NCBI GenBank assembly: GCA_020047775.1
Contig: JAIFNK010000093.1
Location: 1 to 20,966 of the forward strand
Reading direction: 5' to 3'
Length of the DNA stretch: 20,966 nt
Origin: Akkermansia sp.
GTDB lineage: Bacteria > Verrucomicrobiota > Verrucomicrobiia > Verrucomicrobiales > Akkermansiaceae
Part shown: in pieces, positions 15,543-20,966 of the stretch
Numbering within the stretch: position 1 is the stretch's first letter
How the letters are laid out: each line of letters begins with the position of its first letter
Position numbers and translations under genes: made by a program
Notes under the pieces: model-generated
What the model was told of the DNA's origin: nothing
What the model saw: the letters and a program-made list of their open reading frames with translations, nothing else
Databases searched by the model: none

Positions 15543-15869
15543 TCATTCGCTGTTGGCTTGTTGGTTTACGCTCGTATCGAGGTAGACCCCGGTGCCGATC
15601 GGGATATCGAACTTGTGGATATTTTTCGGTAGGGAAAACGGTGTGGCCTCAAGCCTATTTGCGCCAGGCCGGTAATTGATCAGCTCAATGTCTTGAAGGG
15701 TGGTTTTGATAATTGCTCCGAGAGGGGTCCGAAGAACAGGTGGATCTCCCTTCCGAACAGTCGGCGCTGTCCATGGAATTCCAGGGACGACCACAACCCC
15801 ACGACCTTCGATGCTGAATCGATCGGTAATCGTAAATAGGAAAATGTAATCGTCCATTCTCATGCCCAC
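15543..15869 (-). CDS. Small EF-Tu domain 2-like protein of unknown function
   Basis: This protein is about 108 residues and is not assignable to a named gene. FTITDRFSIEGRGVVVVPGI, then a GDPPVLRTPLG segment and KTTLQDIELI, resembles the beta-barrel domain 2 of translation GTPases (the V-x-D-x-F-x-I-x-G-R-G-x-V pattern) but with no GTPase domain attached. The end FSLPKNIHKFDIPIGTGVYL is also barrel-like. GTG 15869 is chosen as start because GAAAGG lies eight bases upstream; TTG 15875 and ATG 15863 or 15857 are alternatives. It starts 16 bases after the stop of the gene at 15886-16197, so the two probably form an operon. Base composition is visibly lower in GC than the neighbours, which suggests transfer. 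Stand-alone barrels of this type have no established role that I can name. Confidence 0.6.
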   Translation of the reverse strand: MGMRMDDYIFLFTITDRFSIEGRGVVVVPGIPWTAPTVRKGDPPVLRTPLGAIIKTTLQDIELINYRPGANRLEATPFSLPKNIHKFDIPIGTGVYLDTSVNQQANSE

Positions 15870-15885
15870 TCGCAATGCCTTTCAA

Positions 15886-16197
15886 TTAGGTCGATCCGAA
15901 TGACTGAGGGCCATCGATTTCGGCCCCCTCCCTTGTCCAGCTCACGAGTGAAACCCAATATCGTGGAACCTTGCCGACCATTTCGGTTGCGATTGGATCA
16001 GGAGCCGCGTGCTCTAACTTTCCTGTAAATGCCTTCGTATCTGTGGATGACAGGAACTCTGAGGCGAGTCTTGTCGCTTCGGCTGCAGCGTCCTCCGATG
16101 GCATGCGACGTAGTGGTTTCATGCTGTTCTCGCCCTGCATGATAGTGCCCATCTGCTCCACGCTCAGCACCAGCTTCTGAAAATCTTCATCGTTCAT
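15886..16197 (-). CDS. Hypothetical small protein, lower GC
   Basis: This 103-residue protein was not recognised. The first 25 residues (MNDEDFQKLVLSVEQMGTIM and a following GE) resemble the lead-in of XRE-type antitoxins (D-F-x-x-L-x-x-S-V-x-Q-M-G-x-I-x-x-G-E), but the helix-turn-helix normally found after it is absent. The C-terminal part (VPRYWVSLVSWTREGAEIDG) looks like two short beta strands. No signal peptide or membrane segment is present. It is upstream of and close to the EF-Tu-barrel gene and shares its lower GC. A pair of immunity- or antitoxin-type genes is one possible reading, without direct support. The 106 bases between this gene and the plus-strand gene at 16304 hold no motif I can name. 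Confidence 0.5.
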   Translation of the reverse strand: MNDEDFQKLVLSVEQMGTIMQGENSMKPLRRMPSEDAAAEATRLASEFLSSTDTKAFTGKLEHAAPDPIATEMVGKVPRYWVSLVSWTREGAEIDGPQSFGST

Positions 16198-16303
16198 GGG
16201 TGTAAGCTTCTATAACAGCCTTAAACACGCCATGAAAGGATGTTTTTCCCGACTTCCCCGCTGATCTTGCATTTCCAAGGAGTCTTGCCATCGTTGCTCC
16301 CCG

Positions 16304-16621
16304 ATGTCGGCAGATGATCACCACTTTCGTCGCGAGGACCGCGCGGTCCGCTGGCAGCGCATCGCTTCCCATATCGCGGAGCACCCGGAGGATCTGGCCG
16401 TCCCGCTAGCGAATTGCGACCGCTGGCTCGCCTTGGGCCGCGTTCATCCCGCACCCCTGCGGGAATGGCAGCGGCTCATTCACGCCGCACAAAGTTCGCC
16501 GGAAGCGCTGCATGACTTCGTCCAGTTTCTCGCCGAGCCGAACCACGATGCCCAGCCGCTCAAGTCCTGCTCCCCGTTTGTCGGGTTGCCCCTTGGTGAA
16601 CCGTCCATCCCCGCCGCATGA
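16304..16621 (+). CDS. Small companion protein of the reverse transcriptase locus
   Basis: This 105-residue soluble protein has no catalytic motif I recognise. RWQRIASHIAEHPEDLAVPL, RWLALGRVHPAPLREWQRLI and SPEALHDFVQFLAEPNHDA are three helical blocks, and the segment PLKSCSPFVGLPLG follows near the end. The helix-rich pattern with repeated W and L-x-x-W positions suggests a small all-alpha domain. It precedes the candidate msr-msd RNA by 169 bases in the same direction, so it is the best candidate for an RT-associated accessory or effector protein, by position only. Its TGA (16619-16621) is followed in the same frame by 40 more coding-like codons, so the protein may be truncated here relative to an ancestor. 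GC content is back to the level of the rest of the window. Confidence 0.6.
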   Translation: MSADDHHFRREDRAVRWQRIASHIAEHPEDLAVPLANCDRWLALGRVHPAPLREWQRLIHAAQSSPEALHDFVQFLAEPNHDAQPLKSCSPFVGLPLGEPSIPAA

Positions 16622-16744
16622 CTCTTTCCGCGCTCCAGCATCATCCGCGCGGCGCAGGCGCTGGCGGAGGATCGAGGCATTCCGGTGGAACGCGTTCTCC
16701 GGCTTCACTCGAATTTCCGGGACGTCTTCGGTGCGGGAAAATGA
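16622..16744 (+). other. Open, coding-like extension after the stop of the companion gene
   Basis: In the same frame as the 16304 gene, after its TGA, 40 codons stay open to a TGA at 16742. They read SSIIRAAQALAEDRGIPVER followed by VLRLHSNFRDVFGAGK, a plausible helical protein segment with mostly G/C third positions (29 of 40). There is no in-frame ATG, GTG or TTG early in it that would make a sensible separate gene. It may be the lost C-terminus of the companion protein, the result of a nonsense or frameshift mutation, or a sequencing error at 16619. Confidence 0.4.
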
Positions 16745-16790
16745 GGCTGTTGACGATTTCTCCGTCACCCGCCAGCCTGCGGCAGCGAAC

Positions 16791-16959
16791 TGCGGAGAAG
16801 TCCGTGCTCCAAGCCGGTCGTGTGGAAATCATGCGGCCTCTCCGGGGATACCCCGGGGGATCGACAAACCAAGGCATCACGAGGCGAGGGCCAAATCACG
16901 CTTCCGCGTGAGACAGCCCGCGCCGGACAGGACGCGTTGGCGCGCGGGGCTTCTCCGCA
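16791..16959 (+). ncRNA. Candidate retron msr-msd RNA
   Basis: The 169-base stretch has the layout of a retron RNA. Terminal repeats: 16791-16803 (TGCGGAGAAGTCC) pairs with 16947-16959 (GGGCTTCTCCGCA) over 13 bp with one G-U, in the a1/a2 position. G16804 directly follows a1, where the branching guanosine is found in retrons such as Ec86. msr-like part: stem-loop 16816-16823/16831-16838 (8 bp, 7-base loop) and, adjoining, 16839-16847/16851-16859 (9 bp, ATA loop). msd-like part: hairpin 16883-16924 made of GGCG/CGCC, an A/G mismatch, GGGC/GCCC, a 4x4 internal loop, and TCACGC/GCGTGA with a TTCC loop. The a2 arm ends 16 bases before the RT start. All pairings were found by eye; no folding energy or covariation test was possible. 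Confidence 0.6.
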
Positions 16960-16975
16960 TTCGCCATTTTTCAAA

Positions 16976-18283
16976 ATGTCCTCGCAAGCCCATCACATCC
17001 GCCGTCTGGCCGCCGCTCTAACGGCGGGGCCGATGGAGGATCGCGAGGCGCTGGTGGCGCGGGCGAAGCCGTTGGTGGGTGATCTGAAAAAAGCGCGTTG
17101 GCTGGCACCGCTGGCGAGAAAACTGAGCCTGGAATTCGGCGAGGCTCCGCGGCCGACGGTGCGCCGGGTCGCCGAGCGGATCCGGGCGCACGTGGGATTT
17201 GTCAACGCGTGGGCGGATGGCCGAGGCAGGATTTTCATCGCCCGGGTCGCGCCGCAGATGGCTCCGGCGGCGGGTGCTCCGAAGACCTGGGAGATTCCGG
17301 AAATCACGACTTTGGGTGATCTAGCCGACACGCTGCGGCTGCACCCGGACGATCTCGGCTGGCTGATTTCCCGGGGCCGGGCGGAGCACTACCGCCATCG
17401 CTGGCAGGTGAAGCCGAAGAGCGGGCGCTTCCGCTTGATCGAGAGCCCGAAAGTGTTGCTCAAGTTCGCGCAGCGGCAGGTGCTGCGGAAGATCCTCCAA
17501 GCAATCCCGCCGCACGAGGCGGCGCGGGGCTTCCGCCCGGGATGCTCGGTCCGCGATTTCGTGGAACCGCACACGGGGAAGACGCTGTTAGCCCGCTTTG
17601 ATTTGGAGGACTTCTTTCCGTCGATCACCTCGGCGAGAGTTCTCCAGATTTTTCTAACCGCCGGCTATCCCGAGACCGTTGCCCGCGCGCTGACCCGGCT
17701 GACCACGCACGCCGCGCCGCCGTCGGTTTTGGATGAGAAATCGCCCACCTGGCTGGAGCGTCGCCGGCTTGCGACACCGCATTTGCCGCAGGGCGCACCG
17801 ACATCGCCGGCCTTGGCGAATCTCAGCGCGTTCCGCCTCGACTGCCGCCTGGCAGGTCTGGCGAAAGCGGCGGGCGCGGATTACACGCGCTATGCCGACG
17901 ATCTGCTTTTCTCCGGCGGCGAGGATTTCGCGCGGCAGGCGCGGCGCTTCGAAGTGGCGGTGGGGGCGATCCTCCTTGAGGAAGGTTTTCGTCCCAACCA
18001 TCACAAGACCCGGGTCTTACGACAGGGCCAGAAACAACACGCGGCCGGGCTCGTCCTGAACGAGAAGCCGAACATCGACCGCCGCGAGTTCGACCGCCTC
18101 AAGGCGATCCTGACGAACTGCGCGCGCCACGGTCCGGCTTCGCAGAATCGCACGAACCACCCGGATTTCGCCGCCCATCTGCAAGGCAAGCTGGCGTGGG
18201 TGCGCTTCATTCATCCCGGAAAGGAAGTGAAACTGCGGGCGATCTTCGAGCGCATCGACTGGGATTTGGGGGACCAGGGGTGA
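16976..18283 (+). CDS. Retron-like reverse transcriptase with N-terminal extension
   Basis: This 435-residue RNA-directed DNA polymerase uses ATG 16976; the frame is open back to 16820, but that part covers the structured RNA and does not look like protein. Residues 1-about 130 are a helical extension (for example RAKPLVGDLKKARWLAPLAR, and LADTLRLHPDDLGWLISRG). The RT domain follows: RLIESPK (153-159), RGFRPGCSVRDFVEPH (184-199), LLARFDLEDFFPSI (204-217, catalytic D209), LPQGAPTSPALANL (270-283), YTRYADDLLFSGG (303-315, YADD at 306-309) and HAAGLVLNEKPNIDR (355-369). The layout is that of bacterial retron-type RTs, but the NAxxH motif X is FVEPH and the VTG motif Y is AAG. No group II intron maturase or endonuclease domain is present. 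Paired with the structured RNA just upstream, an msDNA-making system is likely. No ribosome site is visible. Confidence 0.9.
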   Translation: MSSQAHHIRRLAAALTAGPMEDREALVARAKPLVGDLKKARWLAPLARKLSLEFGEAPRPTVRRVAERIRAHVGFVNAWADGRGRIFIARVAPQMAPAAGAPKTWEIPEITTLGDLADTLRLHPDDLGWLISRGRAEHYRHRWQVKPKSGRFRLIESPKVLLKFAQRQVLRKILQAIPPHEAARGFRPGCSVRDFVEPHTGKTLLARFDLEDFFPSITSARVLQIFLTAGYPETVARALTRLTTHAAPPSVLDEKSPTWLERRRLATPHLPQGAPTSPALANLSAFRLDCRLAGLAKAAGADYTRYADDLLFSGGEDFARQARRFEVAVGAILLEEGFRPNHHKTRVLRQGQKQHAAGLVLNEKPNIDRREFDRLKAILTNCARHGPASQNRTNHPDFAAHLQGKLAWVRFIHPGKEVKLRAIFERIDWDLGDQG

Positions 18284-18345
18284 TTCCACGGCCTCGGCAG
18301 ATTGATTGAAGAAACCCCGCAAAGTTCGCGTATGGAGGAAATCCC

Positions 18346-19932
18346 ATGACTCCAAAATCCATCCCAACCTTGTCCTTGCTCACGATTGCGGCCGCCATCT
18401 CCGGCTCGCTGCATGCCGATGTGAAACCCAACCCGCTGTTCACCGACGGCGCGGTCCTGCAACGCGGCCAGCCGGTGCCTGTCTGGGGCACCGCACGGGA
18501 TGGCGAAAAGGTGACCGTGGAAATCGACAGCCAAAAGGTCAGCACCACCGCCGCCAATGGCAATTGGAGCGTGAATCTCAAACCGCTGAAAGAGGGCGGC
18601 CCGCACACGATGAAAATCACCGGCGACAATGCCGTGACCGTGAACAACCTGCTCGTCGGCGAGGTCTGGGTCTGCTCCGGCCAGTCGAACATGGAATTCA
18701 AATTCAGCGGCGCGGCGAGCGCCAAGGAAGAAGGCCCGAAGGCGACTTTCCCGAAAATCCGGATGTTCACGGTGAAGAAGACAACCTCCATCAAGCCGCT
18801 GACGGAAGCCGTCGGCAGCTGGGTTGAGTGCTCCCCGGAAACGGTCGGAGGATTCTCCGCGGTCGGTTACTTTTTCGCCCGTGATCTTTTCCAAAAACTC
18901 GGCGTGCCCGTCGGCATGATCCATACCTCCTGGGGTGGCACTCCTGCGCAGGCCTGGACGAGTTTGGAAGGACTTGGCACCGATCCGGAGCTGAAGGGCT
19001 ATGTCGATAGCGCGAACCAGAAGCTCGCCAATCACGACGCCATTGTCGCCGCCTATCCGGCGAAGCTGGAGCAGTTCAACACCCAGTTGAAGGAATGGAA
19101 TGAAACCGTCGGCAAGACCTATCAGGAAACCGTGAAGGCCTGGAACGAGGCCACTGCGCAGGCGAAGCAAGCCGGCCAGCCATTGCCGCCGAAACCCGCA
19201 CCCGCCACCCCGCAGCCGAAGGCACCGGCGGGACCGGGTGGTGGATCGGGCGACCCGGCGAGCCTCTACAACGGCATGCTCGCCCCGGTCATTCCCTACG
19301 GCATCAAGGGTGCCATCTGGTATCAGGGCGAGTCGAACGCCAGGAATTCGAAGCAGTATCGCACGCTTTTCCCGGCCATGATCGCCGACTGGCGGGCGCG
19401 CTGGAAACAAGGTGATTTCCCCTTCCTCTTCGTCCAGATCGCGCCCTTCAGCGGCCAGCCGCCGGAAATCCGCGAGGCGCAGTTTCTAACGCTCGCCAAG
19501 GTGAAGAACACCGCCATGGCCGTGACCACCGACGTGGGAGATGCTAAAAACATTCACCCGACGCGCAAGGAGCCCGTCGGCCAGCGTCTGGCCCTCGCCG
19601 CCCGTGCGCTGGCTTACGGCGAAAAGATCGAATACTCCGGTCCGCTCTATGACTCGATGAAGGCCAAGAGTGGGAAAATCGCCCTCGGCTTCAAGCATGT
19701 CGGCGGCGGACTGCTCGCCAAAGACGGCGAGCTCAAAGGCTTCACCATCGCCGGCGAGGACAAAAACTTCGTCCCCGCGCAGGCGAAAATCGAAGGCGCG
19801 ACCATCGTGGTCTCCGCCGAGGGCGTGTCCAATCCGAAAGCCGTCCGCTACGGCTGGGAAAACGTCCCCGACGTAAACCTGTATAACAAGGAAGGCCTCC
19901 CCGCCTCGCCGTTCCGCACGGACGTGGATTGA
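18346..19932 (+). CDS. Exported sialate O-acetylesterase (SGNH-like)
   Basis: The 528-residue protein has a signal peptide (LSLLTIAAAISGSLHA, cleavage near 24), so it acts outside the cytoplasm, removing O-acetyl groups from sialic acids or other sugars. The N-terminal beta domain (FTDGAVLQRGQPVPVWGTA, residues 32-50) is typical of this family. The catalytic serine is S114 in CSGQSNMEF; a second block is HTSWGGTPAQAW, a third GAIWYQGESNA, and the acid/His motif is DVGDAKNIHP (396-405). Residues about 225-305 form a charged helical insert followed by a Pro/Ala-rich linker (PPKPAPATPQPKAPAGPGGG). A good ribosome site, GGAGG at 18334-18338, lies seven bases before ATG 18346. Only 62 bases separate it from the RT gene, but the strong ribosome site and unrelated role suggest an independent gene. 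Confidence 0.93.
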   Translation: MTPKSIPTLSLLTIAAAISGSLHADVKPNPLFTDGAVLQRGQPVPVWGTARDGEKVTVEIDSQKVSTTAANGNWSVNLKPLKEGGPHTMKITGDNAVTVNNLLVGEVWVCSGQSNMEFKFSGAASAKEEGPKATFPKIRMFTVKKTTSIKPLTEAVGSWVECSPETVGGFSAVGYFFARDLFQKLGVPVGMIHTSWGGTPAQAWTSLEGLGTDPELKGYVDSANQKLANHDAIVAAYPAKLEQFNTQLKEWNETVGKTYQETVKAWNEATAQAKQAGQPLPPKPAPATPQPKAPAGPGGGSGDPASLYNGMLAPVIPYGIKGAIWYQGESNARNSKQYRTLFPAMIADWRARWKQGDFPFLFVQIAPFSGQPPEIREAQFLTLAKVKNTAMAVTTDVGDAKNIHPTRKEPVGQRLALAARALAYGEKIEYSGPLYDSMKAKSGKIALGFKHVGGGLLAKDGELKGFTIAGEDKNFVPAQAKIEGATIVVSAEGVSNPKAVRYGWENVPDVNLYNKEGLPASPFRTDVD

Positions 19933-19943
19933 AGAGAGTTGTA

Positions 19944-19976
19944 AACGCGCTTCCGGCCTTACGCCGGTTCCGCGTT
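19944..19976. terminator. Bidirectional terminator-like hairpin
   Basis: AACGCG (19944-19949) pairs with CGCGTT (19971-19976), and inside it CCGGC (19953-19957) pairs with GCCGG (19963-19967), separated by a symmetric 3x3 internal loop and closed by a 5-base loop. It lies between the convergent esterase and AAA+ genes, and its left part contains the stop codon of the AAA+ gene. There is no T-run, so it may act only as a 3'-end stabiliser. Confidence 0.5.
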
Positions 19977-20966
19977 GACGACCAGGGTGCTTGCCTGGCA
20001 ACTGACGAAAAAAGTCCCGCATTCACGCTCGGCATTGAGCGCCCGCGCCAGTTCCGGCTCCAGTTGGGCGCGGATTCTCCGCCGCAAGTGCCGTGCGCCG
20101 AACCGTGAGTCATGGCCTTCGACCAGGTGCTGTCGGGCCGCCGCGTCAAGCCTGATAGAGACACGGTGTCTGGAAAGCCGCTTGTTCAGCAGCGCCAGTT
20201 CCACGGACAGGACATCGTCCAGAAAACGATGGTCCAGCGCTTCGAAAAACACGGTCCGGTCGATCCGGTTGATGAACTCCAGATCAAATCGCTTCTGCAA
20301 GGCGGTGTTGAGAATCCGCTTCTCGGCCGCGTTCGACGGCCGGCGGCCACACCACTTTCTCCAGCCGCGTTCGAACTTCTGGCGGTAGGCATCCAGTTCG
20401 CGGGTGCCTTCGTTGCTGGTCATGAAGATCAGGCAGTTGTTGAAATCCAGCCGCTTCGTCCCTGCGGAAAGTTCGAGCCTTCCCGCGTCCAGGACATTGA
20501 GCAATGCCCTGGCAACCTCCTTGCTGGATTTCTCGATCTCGTCGAAAAGCACGATTCCCGGTTTGCTATAACTCCCCTCGATTTTCCCGAAATCAAACAG
20601 CGTGTGGTTCTCCTTGCTGCCCACATACCCCGGCGGCGCTCCGGTTAGGGCGGCGGTGTAATGCTCCTGTGCGAGCGTGTTCATATCAATCCGGCACATC
20701 TGGTCCGCGCTGCCGAGAATGGCTTCCGCCAGCACCCTCACCGTCTCCGTCTTGCCGACACCGGTGGACCCCACGAACAGGAATACAGCCAACGGCCGGT
20801 CGCCCGGGCCGAAATCCGCCTTCACCACGTGCAGCATGTCCGCGATGGAATCATGCATTTCCTCCTGACCGATGATCCGCGTTTTCAGCAGCGCGATGGC
20901 CTGGTCCGGATCGAAGCGGAAACGCGAGGCGCGGAAGCGGTCGTGCACCGGCTTCGACTCGTCATT
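19959..20966 (-). CDS. ClpB/HSP100-type AAA+ ATPase, 5' end beyond the right edge
   Basis: The frame is open to the right edge, so the N-terminus may be missing. A GTG at 20948 could start a 329-residue form, but the codons before it (reading NDESKP) continue the frame without a stop. Numbered from that GTG, the domain has Walker A GSTGVGKT (60-67), pore-type loop GAPPGYVG (103-110), Walker B GIVLFDEIEK (131-140), sensor 1 MTSNEGT (N179), FINRIDRTVFF with a likely arginine finger, and sensor 2 SRFGARHLRRRI. This is the second AAA+ module (D2) of ClpA/ClpB/ClpV proteins with its small C-terminal subdomain. The visible part holds no D1 module. It may be a stand-alone Clp-like ATPase or the end of a longer protein. 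The target is unknown. Confidence 0.85.
   Translation of the reverse strand, partial: NDESKPVHDRFRASRFRFDPDQAIALLKTRIIGQEEMHDSIADMLHVVKADFGPGDRPLAVFLFVGSTGVGKTETVRVLAEAILGSADQMCRIDMNTLAQEHYTAALTGAPPGYVGSKENHTLFDFGKIEGSYSKPGIVLFDEIEKSSKEVARALLNVLDAGRLELSAGTKRLDFNNCLIFMTSNEGTRELDAYRQKFERGWRKWCGRRPSNAAEKRILNTALQKRFDLEFINRIDRTVFFEALDHRFLDDVLSVELALLNKRLSRHRVSIRLDAAARQHLVEGHDSRFGARHLRRRIRAQLEPELARALNAERECGTFFVSCQASTLVVNAEPA

Noticed and set aside
16187..16384. Small minus-strand frame upstream of the hypothetical gene at 15886-16197
   Set aside because: It overlaps the start of the plus-strand companion gene (16304), has no ribosome site and no recognisable motif. The coding-like strand there is plus.
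16618..16911. Plus-strand frame starting with the ATGA at the end of the companion gene
   Set aside because: The ATGA overlap looked like coupling, but the frame encodes a Gly/Arg/Ser-rich sequence with poor codon bias and crosses the structured RNA.
16820..16975. In-frame N-terminal extension of the reverse transcriptase from ATG 16820
   Set aside because: The extension would be translated from the stems of the candidate msr-msd RNA and reads as low-complexity, RG-rich sequence. ATG 16976 gives a start close to where related RTs begin.
18211..19410. Long minus-strand open frame (399 codons) opposite the sialate esterase
   Set aside because: It is the mirror of a GC-rich gene; the plus strand has full esterase motifs and a ribosome site, while this frame shows only Arg/Gly-rich sequence.
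1..20966. CRISPR array, tRNA, rRNA, insertion sequence or phage integration site
   Set aside because: No regularly spaced repeats, no tRNA or rRNA-like sequence, no transposase or integrase reading frame and no convincing direct-repeat borders were found on either strand.

Overview
The window is about 21 kb of GC-rich bacterial chromosome with closely packed genes. The mix of a ThuA-like secreted protein, a DUF5069 protein, a sialate O-acetylesterase of the type common in the PVC group, weak Shine-Dalgarno use and REP-like palindromes suggests a verrucomicrobial genome. This is an inference from protein families, not from a marker gene.

Layout from left to right: (1) 1-1748, minus strand: a ThuA-like exported protein cut by the left edge, then pdxH. 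(2) 1841-9574, plus strand: a rifampin-phosphotransferase-like dikinase, a 285-base gap holding a REP-like palindrome and a possible promoter/operator, then four translationally coupled genes: a BtaA/DUF3419 transferase, a membrane CTP-dependent lipid-kinase-like protein, a GNAT acyltransferase and an OleC-like acyl-activating ligase. This looks like an undescribed lipid-headgroup pathway. A large hairpin closes it. (3) 9648-13560, minus strand: a sulfide/persulfide operon (rhodanese with DUF2892 membrane tail, CstB-like persulfide dioxygenase-rhodanese, haem DUF3365 protein, TauE/SafE exporter), with a DUF5069 gene at its end. A divergent ArsR-type regulator (13646) lies across a short intergenic region carrying a palindromic candidate operator. 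(4) 14168-15526: argH. (5) 15543-18283: an accessory segment with two lower-GC small genes of unknown role, a small companion gene, and a retron-like reverse transcriptase. (6) 18346-20966: an exported sialate O-acetylesterase and, convergent to it, a ClpB-type AAA+ ATPase cut by the right edge.

The strongest candidate for an undescribed system is the reverse-transcriptase locus. Directly upstream of the RT, bases 16791-16959 can fold like a retron msr-msd RNA. A 13-bp terminal inverted repeat (a1/a2 position) encloses two adjoining stem-loops and a long interrupted hairpin, and ends 16 bases before the RT start. The RT keeps YADD but has diverged retron motifs X and Y and a roughly 130-residue N-terminal extension. 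The second candidate is the lipid cluster, where a BtaA-like enzyme is found with N-acyltransferase and acyl-ligase genes, and no BtaB-like methyltransferase is present in the window.
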